Assembly (NCBI GenBank): GCA_002099365.1
Contig: MSED01000001.1
Span: 3,534,001 to 3,598,000, forward strand
Direction of reading: 5' to 3'
Source of the DNA: Phialophora verrucosa
Taxonomy: Eukaryota; Ascomycota; Eurotiomycetes; Chaetothyriales; Herpotrichiellaceae
Length of the DNA: 64,000 nucleotides
The notes under the pieces are model-generated. The model ran no database searches and was not told where the DNA came from. It saw nothing but the letters and a program-made list of their open reading frames with translations. Position numbers and translations under genes: made by a program. Within the stretch, counting starts at the first letter, position 1, and each line of letters opens with the position of its first letter. Below are positions 52,844 through 62,856 of this stretch, in pieces.

Positions 52844-54415
52844 ATGGATGCGAACAACGTCCTGTCCACCCAGACTCCGAGCAAGAGTACGAGTACAAAG
52901 ATCACATTCGGGTCGGTGACCGTCCTCGAGGTGGGCCACATCGCGACAAGTGCCCCGAAGCCTCGACAAATCAAGGACCGCTCCGGCTGTTTAGCCTGCA
53001 AGCGGCGCCGGGTGAAATGCGACGACGCTAAACCGACGTGTAAACACTGTGCGACGCGCGGAGAAGTCTGCGAGCGAGCCGCGGATGTGAGCCAATGGCG
53101 CGTGTCGCTCTCACAGCCTCGCCAGAGCAACGACGGCAACGGCTGCCTGGCCTGCAAACGACGCAAGGTCAAGTGTGATCAGACTCTACCGTCTTGTCGC
53201 CATTGCCAAAGACGCAACGAGCCGTGCCAGAGGTCTTCACCTCCAGGCACCCTCGTCGGCGTGAGCGCGTTACCACGCTTGCCGGACTCGCTGGTGGCCG
53301 AGCGAGGGATCAATCTGCCCCACGCCCATTGGGATCTGCTGCACGATTGGTGCGACCGCGTCTGTCGCATTCTGTGCAATTTTGGCAGAGATGCCAATCC
53401 GCTTTCCTTTTCCGTGCTTGAGACCTTGACCCGGTCCCGTGCCGCGACACACACCCTCCAAAGCTTGTCTGCGGGATATCGAGGGCATTTCGACTTGCCG
53501 GAGGCGACGCTCTCTCTTGAAGAGCGCAGCAAAGCCTACATAAGTCTACGGCAAGAAATTGATAATAAAGACTGTGCAACCGAGGTGGTACTCTTTACAG
53601 TCATCATCTTGGGCCACTCGTCCGGCTGGCTCACCGACGACACGAGCGAGTTTGGTCTGGAACACCTTCTCGCGGCCAACAAGATCATCAACGGCTTGCT
53701 TCTAGACTATGGCACTGGCACGAAGCCGGGCGAGCTGTTCTATCTGGCGGTTGGTATGTTTCTGTATTGGGACATGACCTGCTCGTTTCTAGCGCCTCTG
53801 GAAGAGCTTCCCACTCTCAACCCTCTCCTGGCCCAAGTCGCAAGGCGCATGGACTCGGCCGAGCGTCCCCATTCGGTTGTGGGCATTTCCAGCGAGCTGC
53901 TTCTCGTGCTGGGAACCATCGGAAGGTTGTGCCGGCGCGTGTGGGACACGAATGTCAGGTATCCGACGATGGAGCGCAGATTGGAGTCGCGGCTTTTGCA
54001 ATGGCAACCACCGCCCGAAACGCCCGAGCTGCAACATGCCATCGTCGTCGCCCGTTGTTTTCGCTCAACCGGTCTGATCATGCTGTATGGCCTCGACGAA
54101 ACTGCAGAACGTGAAGAGTTGATGGCCGCCCAAGTCGAGACTGTCATTGCGAACTTGAAGAACATTCCCGAATCCTCGCCATACTATGGCTTCCAAGCCT
54201 TTGTCCTGGCCGTGGTGAGCAGCGAGGTCATGGACCAAGATTCTCGAGACTTTTTCATCGACCAGTTCCACCAATTGCACAAACATAATCGGCTTCGAGC
54301 AAACTACCAGGCTATGCACCTGGTGCAAGAAATCTGGGCGAGACGCGACGCAGGACACAAAGTCACCTTGCCTCAAGCCATGGCTCAAAAGGGCTGGTCT
54401 GTGATGATTGGTTGA
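52844..54415 (+). CDS. transcription factor with two tandem Zn2Cys6 domains
   Basis: A 523-residue nuclear regulator. Two complete fungal binuclear zinc clusters lie in tandem: Cys49, 52, 59, 66, 69, 76 and Cys101, 104, 111, 118, 121, 128, both with spacing C-x2-C-x6-C-x6-C-x2-C-x6-C, exactly 52 residues apart. Each has the basic CLACKRR(R/K)VKCD core and is preceded by a PRQ-x6-8-GCLAC context (PRQIKDRSG and PRQSNDGNG), pointing to an internal duplication. Most Zn2Cys6 proteins have one domain and dimerise. The remaining 390 residues are helical and resemble the fungal-specific regulator middle region (VVLFTVIILGHSSGWL, then LFYLAVGMFLYWDM). The start at 52844 is preferred; 52604 would add 80 residues without similarity. 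Downstream of an APC permease. Confidence 0.88.
   Translation: MDANNVLSTQTPSKSTSTKITFGSVTVLEVGHIATSAPKPRQIKDRSGCLACKRRRVKCDDAKPTCKHCATRGEVCERAADVSQWRVSLSQPRQSNDGNGCLACKRRKVKCDQTLPSCRHCQRRNEPCQRSSPPGTLVGVSALPRLPDSLVAERGINLPHAHWDLLHDWCDRVCRILCNFGRDANPLSFSVLETLTRSRAATHTLQSLSAGYRGHFDLPEATLSLEERSKAYISLRQEIDNKDCATEVVLFTVIILGHSSGWLTDDTSEFGLEHLLAANKIINGLLLDYGTGTKPGELFYLAVGMFLYWDMTCSFLAPLEELPTLNPLLAQVARRMDSAERPHSVVGISSELLLVLGTIGRLCRRVWDTNVRYPTMERRLESRLLQWQPPPETPELQHAIVVARCFRSTGLIMLYGLDETAEREELMAAQVETVIANLKNIPESSPYYGFQAFVLAVVSSEVMDQDSRDFFIDQFHQLHKHNRLRANYQAMHLVQEIWARRDAGHKVTLPQAMAQKGWSVMIG
52988..53227 (+). repeat. duplicated Zn2Cys6 coding unit
   Basis: Two direct units (about 52988-53071 and 53144-53227) lie 156 bp apart and encode near-identical CLACKRR-VKCD cores with different synonymous codons. 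The divergence suggests an old duplication. Confidence 0.85.
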
Positions 54416-55827
54416 GATCTGCAAGTCTCGGGAAAGAGACTCTCCATGTAGAGATCAAGTGGCCCAGGCCGCAGAACAAAGGCGCCATCGGATACTTGGA
54501 AACCACCCCTCAAAGATACGAAAGCGAATGAACGAATGAACGAATGAATGATCCTCTAATGATTCCGAACAGCGGGGCCACCATGGCCGGATGCCCGCCG
54601 GTGCCAAACAGGCATCGGCGAATGAGGCGGAGGTCACGCTCGGCGGTCTTGGTGGATTTGATGATGCCGTCCGGCGCCAGTCCCGTGAACCACGTATTCG
54701 GTCTTATCTGGAAGAGGCCAGCTTTGAGCTGTTCAGAGGCAGACCACCAGGGCCATGCTTTTCATCAGGGACAGGAAAGGAAAGGAAAGGAACCGGGCAG
54801 GTCACCAGAGCCATGCCTTCTACGCAAGGAATTCACGCACCACATGTGCCCGAACGGGACAAAGCTAACGTCCCCATGGCCTTCCACCCTTGTCCGCCCT
54901 TGAGGGCTTCGATGTTACTAGGGGTTGCCCTTCTTGACGACCATAGGAATGTCTTGCTATGACTTCGTCTCTGACTTGGCCCAGGTTGGGTTCGCATACG
55001 GGGTGGTTTGGGGTGCCCGGCGGATGTCGTAATATTCCACGTCTCGGTCCTGCTCCCGCTCCCCATCTTGCGCGGCTTGGTTTTGGAGTCACTGTCCCGC
55101 ATCGAAGTCGGCTGGAAAAATAGCTCCTCAGGCGGCAGCCATGGGATGGAGAGCTGGCTGACCGCAGCCTACAACCCCCGAAGCGGATGGAACAAGCACA
55201 GAAGGGCAACCCATACTACACTCCGGCGGATGGAAAAGCAGAGGGGGGAAGCCAGACTACGTCCGAGGGGATCGGCAAGGAGAGATGGGCGAACTCAGTT
55301 GGTCGAGACAACCCTAAGATGTCCTCATATGCTGGTGGCGAACATGCCGACCGGGAAGCACGAGGAACAAGGCAATGCAATGCATGGCGATGGCACGCCG
55401 AGGTGCTTGACTGAGGCGACACAAAGGGTCTGGGGACTTAGGTATGCCCAGTGTTGCTCGAGGATAGTCAGCAATGCTCAGTCATGCTTGTATCGTGCGC
55501 AGACGTAGTGCTACCGTACACTGCCACAGCTCCATATTGCCTTTGGTCAGTCACTGACTGGCTCGGGTCTGGAAACAGAAACGAAACTCTGGAGAGGTAA
55601 GTCAAGGTGTCGCCGCTGAGGGCTCGTATGGTGGTGACATTAGTCTCATGCGATTGCATGCGTCCCGTCCCGTATGCGAACAGACAAGGCTACCAGGAGC
55701 CCAGCAAGCAGGCCGAGTACCGATGGCTCTCCGATGAGAAAACTTTGAGCGGGATGAATAAAAAGCCGCTTGATCACTCAGGCACACAGTCTGTAGGATT
55801 TCATGCACATAAGGCGCATCAAGCCCT
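54416..55827. other. 1.4-kb gene-poor stretch
   Basis: This is downstream of the regulator. It holds a short tetranucleotide repeat (54524-54551). Longer frames here are low-quality and unrecognised. Confidence 0.4.
54524..54551. repeat. (CGAATGAA)n-type short tandem repeat
   Basis: About three imperfect octamer units cgaatgaa in non-coding DNA after the regulator gene. Confidence 0.8.
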
Positions 55828-56348
55828 CTACGCAGCGCTCCCGTCTCTCGATTCCTGAAACCGGATGCCTCTCTCCTTTTCCAAACTCTTGATCCTGGAC
55901 CCCAAATATCTTTTCAGCTGCAGGGTGAACAAGAACGTGATCAGCGTGAGGATCAGGACGACGACGACGAATTTCCAGAACTGCGTGGCAAGCACAAAAT
56001 ACGACGAGCCAGAGTTGGAGTTGTCGGTGTCGTTATTGGCGTCCGTGTTGGTTCGATCGGCTTTGGACCGCGTGGTGATGAGATTCGAGCTGAAGACGGA
56101 CTATTATAATATGAGTTGTCATTGTGTTAGCCTGGGTTCCCTTTTTCTTATAGGGAGAGGAGAGAGCAGGAGGTGGAACAAGAGGAGAACGAACCGCTAC
56201 AAGCGAAATTGGCAGATAGATTGGCTGCGATGACCGTGAGGGCTTGCCCGGTAACCGCGCTCTTCGATGCCAGTTCATTCTCGAATTGCATCTCAACAAG
56301 GGAGCCCGCCGTGGACTTTGCGTTGCGGTATTCGATGATACTCGAGAG
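55828..56348 (-). CDS. 3' part of a putative membrane protein, incomplete model
   Basis: Two minus-strand blocks read like protein. Block one, just below 56348, follows an acceptor (aaccag) and reads LSSIIEYRNAKSTAGSLVEM, then helical sequence to ANLSANF. Block two, 56100-55828, follows a perfect CTAACAC branch site and an atag acceptor; it encodes a Ser/Asn/Asp-rich stretch, one membrane helix (FWKFVVVVLILTLITFLFTL) and a basic tail ending RDGSAA and TAG. I could not find a donor that joins the blocks in phase, nor a start codon; the upstream exon would overlap the plus-strand frames beginning at 56401. It may be a truncated or decayed gene. Family unrecognised. Confidence 0.4.
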
Positions 56349-56400
56349 CTGGTTATGATCAGCCCTGGACCGGCTCAGGAGTCCTTCTCACCCGGCTCGC

Positions 56401-57430
56401 ATGAGCTTGGATGGAGAGATAGCTGCGGAGATCTTGATGCACGAGCAGAACTTCAGAGCCGCGGCGCAAAAGTACGACGAAGGACAACGCTTTCTGGCTG
56501 GCCTTCCCTGCCTCCACCGGAGATGGCTGTCGGCAACAGCGCAAGCCGCAGGGGCCAGCAGCTGCCTGATATGGGCGGCGGCCCGGATCCCAAGCAGTTT
56601 CCCAACAACCCGCAATTGCTGGTCTGTCGCGCCGAAAACGCCATTGCAATGCAGGCACAGGCCGCACTCGAGAAGGAGGCCAAGAACGACAAGGAAGCCC
56701 GCAGATGCCTCGATCGGGCGAAGAACTCCCTCTCCCTCTTCATGTCCGACGTGGCCAAAGTCTTTGAGACAGAAGGGCCGTGGCCAGAAAGCTGCGGGGA
56801 GGACGGCAACGACCACGGCCTCGAAGGCAGCGCCCTCCACGTCTCGATGAGGAAAGAACACGCTCCGAACCTCGAGCTTCTCGTCCGCGTTGGCGCCCTC
56901 AACGACCGCACCGGTCTCCACTACCGCGAAGCCATCAAATGGCGACGGAGAAGAAGCTGAGCAACATCGTCGCCATCCTCAGGGAGCACCAACTGCTCTG
57001 CTCAAATACCCCGCCCTCGGGATTTGTACCACAGGCCCCATTCGACACGATTGACTCTCTCTGCTCCTTCATCAGTGGCGATTGGCAGGGCGCATGTCTC
57101 TACCGTGACGGCGGCGCTCGGCGGGACAAGAAGGGCAAAGTCACTGTCTCGTTCGAAGCGCGTCCGCAAGTATCGAACTCTGACGGCGGCGTCGTTAAAG
57201 TCCAAGGCTCTGGCCTTGATGACCGCGGGAAGCTGGAGTACCTTGGTGAAGCGTCCTTGGAGGGCAAGTTTACCATTTTTGTGTCGATCGAGGGCGAGGG
57301 TGTCGACATGGCGTGGCAACAGTCTAGATATTTTAACCCAGCAAAAGCCGCTATAGGTGGGATCTGGGGGTTTCGCAACACCGTCGTGCCGCTGGGGACG
57401 TTGTTCTACTACAAATTGTCAGGTATATAG
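56401..57430 (+). CDS. uncharacterised gene, frame changes twice; possible pseudogene
   Basis: Three plus-strand frames follow each other. Frame A starts at ATG 56401 (MSLDGEIAAEILMHEQNF, TPR-like). Frame B, about 56546-56950, is helical and charged (LLVCRAENAIAMQAQAALEK). Frame C, 56939-57430, encodes 163 residues from ATG 56939 ending YYKLSGI, with a beta-rich segment (GDWQGACLYRDGG ... IWGFRN) like a small barrel. A to B could be joined by an intron of about 70 nt (gtacga at 56472 to a cgcag acceptor). B to C overlaps by a few codons with no good splice pair, suggesting a frameshift, or two separate genes. I do not recognise the family. It overlaps the minus-strand frames below 56400. Confidence 0.4.
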
Positions 57431-58738
57431 GCTGGGCAAAGGAGTTGCGGGGATGGGGATAGGGATGTCTTGTGGTGATGACAAGTAGATGTGATAATGG
57501 CTTTGAAATCGACGACGAGGTCGTCTCTCGGCCATTTGAGTCGTCCGTCCTCGACAACTCTGTGACTCTGCGAATTGCGGCCCTTTTCCTCTGACGACCT
57601 ATCGAGTCCGACATACTGGAAAGCTTCGTGTTTCGCGTCACATTCGTCCCTCATGGGAGCGAGAAAAATGGTTGGAGAATGAGATGCCGTGCACGAGGGA
57701 ATCGCAATGCACACTGACTCCTTGATATGCCCAAATAGCTCATCTTGCTTCTCCTCTGGCAGCTGTTTGCACAGAGAGCTGGTCGCGGATGCTCAGGGTA
57801 ATCAGAAAGCACGGTTGCGTCCTGGAATTTTGGAGCTGTCCTTGCAGGTACAGTTATGAGACTCTCGTGGTTGATTCCTCCATCGCGTTATACGCTTTTT
57901 ACACCCTTACAGTACTCCATACTCCGTACGGAGTATCAATTACCTGTTCGCCAGGATCGGCGCAAAGTGTAAACCAATCATGTTGCTGAGGAGTCTGTCC
58001 GGGAATGGACAGCTGGGTCAGTAATCGAGATGCTGTTGGACGTGTCCAGTCCGGCACTGTGATGCGTGGTTTGCTGCTCTCTGGATAATCATCAATTTAC
58101 TCCAGGAGCCGCAAGGAGAAGTAAGAAATTTAAAAAAAAAAAAACCAATTATCAGGCGCTTTTGTAAAACAGAAAGTGAGATTCAGGTGAAACTTCGGCG
58201 ATGCCCGGAGCAAGTTCGGCCAAAAGATCTTCCTCTCCGCCGAGGATTCGTCTGCTGCTCTTCATCTTCTTTCTTCCACCATCGCATCACCACCAGAAGC
58301 AGTAATCAGCGACGAGTCCTGTGGGCTGCAGTAGATGACATCAAGGTGCATCCCCTCCAGGCCGATGGACCGACAAAACACCCAGTCTGAGCCAGTCCCA
58401 CGCCGCGGAATAACGCGCAACATTTTCCCTCCGTCTGGATAATCATTGTTCCCCATTTCATTGGCTGAAGTTTTGCCCAGAACCAGTAATATGGCTTCCT
58501 GGACTGGGTGATCAAGCATTTGTCGATACCATGGGCCTGCGAACGCGTTGGTTGTTGTCGTGATAGCATCATGGCCATGGGTTCGCCAAAAGTGGCTATC
58601 GCCTCGCACGAGAGTCGCATCCCTCCCGACAGTATAAGAGGTGAGCCATGTCCCAATCTGATGTAGACAGTTTCACGGCACGATAAGCCTTGATCAGTAG
58701 CCACACAAGCCTTTGCCCAAACACTTCTGTCTCCCAAC
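57431..58738. other. intergenic upstream of catalase
   Basis: This is 1.3 kb. It contains the full palindrome ATACTCCGTACGGAGTAT at 57919-57936 and an A-run at about 58130-58144. No gene was recognised. Confidence 0.5.
57919..57936. repeat. perfect 18-bp palindrome ATACTCCGTACGGAGTAT
   Basis: This is a self-complementary sequence whose halves recur singly elsewhere in the window (14255, 44594, 48126, 49999, 50144). Confidence 0.85.
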
Positions 58739-60282
58739 ATGCTTGTCGCAGGACCTCACAACTTCTACACCCTCGCCGAGGGCAGGCCCCTCCCCAGCAA
58801 TGACACCAGTGTTCAGGTCCGAAACAAGCACGGGGGAGGCCTGGTTCTCCTCCAGGATACCCAATTGATTGAGACACTGGCCCATTTCTCCCGAGAGAGA
58901 ATCCCCGAGAGAGTGGTCCACGCGAAGGCGATTGGCGCTCGCGGATACTTCCAAGTCACCCATGACATTTCCGACATCACCGATGCTGACTTCCTCAATG
59001 GCATCGGCAAGAAGACAGAGGTTCTGACTCGAATCTCCACGGTCGGCCCTGAATCCGGATCCGCCGACACCATTCGTGATTTCCACGGGTGGGCGATCAA
59101 ATTCAAGACGGCCGAGGGCAACAATGACTGGGTCTTTAACAATCAGCCTGTCTTCTTTGTACGGGACCCTATCAAGTTTCCCTCGCTGAACCGATCCCAT
59201 AAGAGACACCCCGCCACCCACTCGACCGACGCCGACATGTTTTGGGACTTCCATGTCGGGTCTCCTGAGTCCGTCCATGCTCTGATGTTCCTGTTCAGCA
59301 GCCGAGGAACTCCCGCATCTCTGCGAAACATCAACGGGTACAGTGGACATACGTACAAGTTCACCAAGAAGGACGGTTCGTTCCACTATGTGAAGATCCA
59401 CATCCACGCCGATGACGGAGTCAAGAACTTGACCAACGACGAAGCCATCAGGCTGGCCGGGACGAGCCCAGACCATCTGACACTGGACATGTTCAATGCC
59501 ATCGAGGACGGCAACTACCCATCGTACACGGTGTCGATTCAAACCATCCACCCGGCCGACGTGGCGCTCTGCCCGGTCAACATCTTCGACATGACGAAAG
59601 TCTTGCCTCACGCCCAGTATCCCCTGCGGCCCATCGGCAAGCTGGTTTTCGACCGGAATCCCGCCAACTACTTTTCGGAGATCGAGCAGGCCGCCTTCAC
59701 GCCGTCGAACATGGTTCCCGGCATCGAACCCAGTGCCGACCCGATGCTCCAAGCTCGGATGTTTGCATACCCCGATGCGGCCCGCTACCGCCTCGGCGTC
59801 AACTACCAAATGCTGCCCACCAATGCTGCCAAAGTGCCCGTCTACATCCCGACTGAGCGTGATGGCTTCATGAACTTCAGCGCCAACTATGGCGCGGATC
59901 CGAACTACGTCAACAGCTCCCTGCATCCTACGGGCTTCCACGACGCCGCCCGATCCGAGTACAAGCCGACAGAGGAGGAGCTGACCGGACCTGTTGTCTT
60001 CAGCTCCGAGATCACGGACGAAGACTTCAAGCAACCTCGTGCATTGTGGAGGGACGTCTTCTCCAAGGAAGAGCAGCAAAACTTTGTCGACAACATTTCA
60101 GGCAACATTGCCAGTGTCAAGAGGGATTGGTTGCGAGAAAAGATCTTTGGTAAGTCATCCGGTGATTGTTACTTTTCCCTTTGAAAATTCCTAACCGTGC
60201 TTCTGCAGATCTCTTCCGCCGCGTCGATCAATCGCTGGGAGATCGGATCGAGGAAGCTGTCAACAAAATAGTCAAGGCGTAG
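58739..60282 (+). CDS. monofunctional heme catalase
   Basis: Dismutates hydrogen peroxide to water and oxygen. Exons 58739-60149 and 60209-60282, with a 59-nt phase-1 intron (gtaagt...tgcag), give 494 residues, a small-subunit catalase. Active-site His61 (ERVVHAKAIGA), Asn134 (NNQPVFFVRD) and proximal heme Tyr344 (RMFAYPDAARYRLG) are all present at the family spacing. There is no signal peptide. The C terminus ends NKIVKA, which is not a recognisable peroxisomal PTS1, so cytosolic location is more likely than peroxisomal. If the last intron were retained the protein would end CYFSL instead. A long open antisense frame across this gene is a shadow caused by codon bias. Confidence 0.95.
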
Positions 60283-60696
60283 GTAGCGTGGCTATAACGG
60301 GAATATGCGAGAGAACGGGCGGAACTGCAACGGCGTTATTGATTAGGAATAGGCGTACTATGTAGGGGTCCCTAGGGGCAGGTGTTGGCGATCGCACCGC
60401 GATCAGGTCGGTATTAGTGATTGAATGTGCATCCACAACATACTATACATCACGCACTACTCGAAAGACCGCTCGGTTAATAGGGCGCCTTGACTTATTT
60501 CCGTTTGCGTCTTCCTCTGTACTATGTACATGTAGGAACCATTCAGACTGCATTCCCCGTCCAATCCACTTGATCCGGACCAGGCCTAATTATTGCATAC
60601 ACAGTCCTGAGTTCCTGGCCCTCGACGCTGGTTCCATAATGGACGCCGCGTTCCGTACATAACAGTGCTGTAAGTCCTTGGGGGCTAGAACTCAAT

Positions 60697-60720
60697 CAGC
60701 CAGCCAGCCAGCCAGCCAGC
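60697..60720. repeat. (CAGC)6 microsatellite
   Basis: Six tandem cagc units in non-coding DNA. Confidence 0.9.
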
Positions 60721-61212
60721 TGTCCCATAACCCGAAGGAGAAAGAACCGCGCGAGCGGGCCGACGACGCCAACGGACGGCTCTAAAGTGCGGCTGACACG
60801 AACGACCACTACCACGACCACTACCGCCTGCATCACGAATCTTTCTTCTCCAGCTGATCTGATCCGATCTGACTTGACCTGAACATTGACCGGCCCCCCT
60901 TCTTTAGCATAGTTAGCCACAACTACATGGGGAATTAATTACTAAAGCTTTCGAAAAACAATAAGCACGGTGATCTTCGGTCTTCACTCTCGGTCCTCAG
61001 TCTCTTTATTTTTGTGTGCGCGGGATACTGTGCACGGGGCGACAGACAGGGAGCGTCAAAGGTTTAACGTCTAAAACAGCCCTCGGTGCACTGTGCACTC
61101 AGAGCAGCGTTGTGGTTTGAGGAAACTGTGCAGTTCTGGTGGAGCTGCTTGAGGGTCAAGCCCGATCGGAACCAGAATCAGAGTCAGCTGGGACGAGAAC
61201 AAGAACGAGAGC

Positions 61213-61232
61213 GACAACGACAACGACAACGA
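61213..61232. repeat. (GACAAC)n short repeat
   Basis: About three units of gacaac in the leader region of the following gene. Confidence 0.75.
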
Positions 61233-61604
61233 CCAGGCGGCAAGCAAAACAAATCAATCCAGCAATCCAGTCTGGTGGCAAACCTCGAATCTGCGCGTCC
61301 AGGTCTGCTTTCTAGTCCTTGTATCGAGGCTCGCTCGCCGGGTTATCTCAATCTCTATCGATTAGCCACGTCAAGACACGACAAGACACGACATCCATCG
61401 CCGCTGCCGTCACCACCACCTCAAACTTGACATGCATACTCGGCTGTCCAGCACCGAGATCACCACTTAGTGTCCACCAGTACCAGACCTAGTACCATCG
61501 CACCACCACCGCAGCCGACGGGATTTCCAAACCCATCACTCCGACGCACCACCCGCACCCACTTCAGAGTCCTCAGTCCACACCAAAAGCGCGCGCGCGT
61601 GACA

Positions 61605-62243
61605 ATGTCGTTCCTCCAAACGAGCTTCAAATCCGGCTGGATCACGGACCTGGTCCTCCCCGCGCCGACGGGCGTGCAGACCCCCCACGACGTCATCACG
61701 GCAGGCCACACGACGGCGCTGGAGATGTGCACCGACGCGATCTTCATGTGCCGACTGAACCCGCTCGTGCAGCGGGTCGTGGAACTGGCCCCCTCGGACC
61801 CCAAAGCCGTGGACCACGTCGCCATGGCGCGGACATTCAACGTCGATGCCTCACCCACCGAGGGCGCCGAGCCCTGGCGCCACTACGCCATCACGGACAA
61901 GTTAAACCCCCTGCCGGGCTACACGACGGACCTGACGTACTATAGCGCGATCCGGCGGACGCGCGACGGCATGCAGGCGCTGACGAACGCCGGCTCCGGC
62001 GTCACCATCTACGGCTCCTTCAGCATCAAGGTCGCCGAGCCGCGCGACGTCTTGGCCCTGGACGCGAGCGATGGCAAGGGCTGGGTCGTCAATTTCATCG
62101 AGACCAACGAGTTGAGGTGTAATCTCGTGCTGAGCTATTATATCAAGGCCACGACGGATAAGAGTCATCGCACGGCCCATGCGCGGTTCAAGGAGATGTG
62201 GAGGGAGAGGATGAGGCAGAAGGGGTTTATTTGTGCGGCGTAG
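61605..62243 (+). CDS. small protein resembling fungal DUF7053 family
   Basis: A 212-residue intronless protein beginning MSFLQTSFKSGWITDLVLP. The pattern of an N-terminal helix ending in LNPLV, then a YAITDKLNPLPGY segment, a beta strand TYYSAIRRTRDGMQAL, a central strand-rich block and a C-terminal ELRCNLVLSYYIKATTDKSH is what I remember of the fungal DUF7053 proteins, which are START-like in layout and have no known function. The match is from memory, so treat it as tentative. The frame continues upstream from a GTG, but 61605 is the first ATG. No signal peptide or membrane helix is visible. Confidence 0.7.
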   Translation: MSFLQTSFKSGWITDLVLPAPTGVQTPHDVITAGHTTALEMCTDAIFMCRLNPLVQRVVELAPSDPKAVDHVAMARTFNVDASPTEGAEPWRHYAITDKLNPLPGYTTDLTYYSAIRRTRDGMQALTNAGSGVTIYGSFSIKVAEPRDVLALDASDGKGWVVNFIETNELRCNLVLSYYIKATTDKSHRTAHARFKEMWRERMRQKGFICAA

Positions 62244-62856
62244 TCACTTGAGTCGAACGAGGAAGGAGGAATTTGGGCTTTCTGTTGTGCTGTAGGGAAC
62301 AGGTGGAGGGGAGGGAGAGGAGTCAGTCTATTCATCGTGGAGTTGTCTGACTGAGCGAGTCAATGAACAACATGTTGATGCTAGAGACGAGTTTTTGATT
62401 CATTGTACAGCAGGATTGGTTTGTGGTTTGAGAAGCAGTAGTCTTTGCTTTGTCTCGTTCTTAGCTACAGTATATCTCTATACCGTATATCGTATACACT
62501 CTGGCGTTATGCTGGATGAAGGTGAGTCAGTATGACTTTCCTTGACGAACGAATCGCATGGGTGCTGTTTCAAGGGTACTACGTGAAGCAACACGATTGA
62601 ACCATGGTCAAGTCAATGTATCGACATATGTGGCTTCATTTCAAATCAATGTGGAACATAAGTCTCTTCATCTTAAGCATGCACGAGCTTTATAATCTAC
62701 ACAAACAACTCTGTGCCGGCACACTAAAGCGAGGTCAGCCTCTCCGGGTCTATCGTACATATCCATCTGATCCCTCTCGTCTGCTTTAGTACCCATGGCC
62801 ACCACATCCATTTCACCCACATTTATACAAGTATTATTATCCCAACGCGGCGCATC
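62244..62856. other. tail-to-tail intergenic stretch
   Basis: This lies between the DUF7053-like stop and the stop of the edge gene. AT-rich, with no gene recognised. Confidence 0.4.

Larger units (their letters stand above)
60283..61604. other. intergenic with simple repeats
   Basis: This is 1.3 kb between catalase and the DUF7053-like gene. It holds (CAGC)6 at 60697-60720 and a (GACAAC)n run at 61213-61232. No gene was recognised. Confidence 0.45.

Noticed and set aside
57409..57714. minus-strand frame overlapping the end of the uncharacterised plus-strand gene
   Set aside because: No recognisable family, no start context, overlaps a better-supported frame; kept out for lack of evidence.
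58694..60079. 461-codon open frame antisense to the catalase
   Set aside because: It is complementary to a well-conserved enzyme, begins at a non-family position and has no domain. It reflects codon bias of the real gene.
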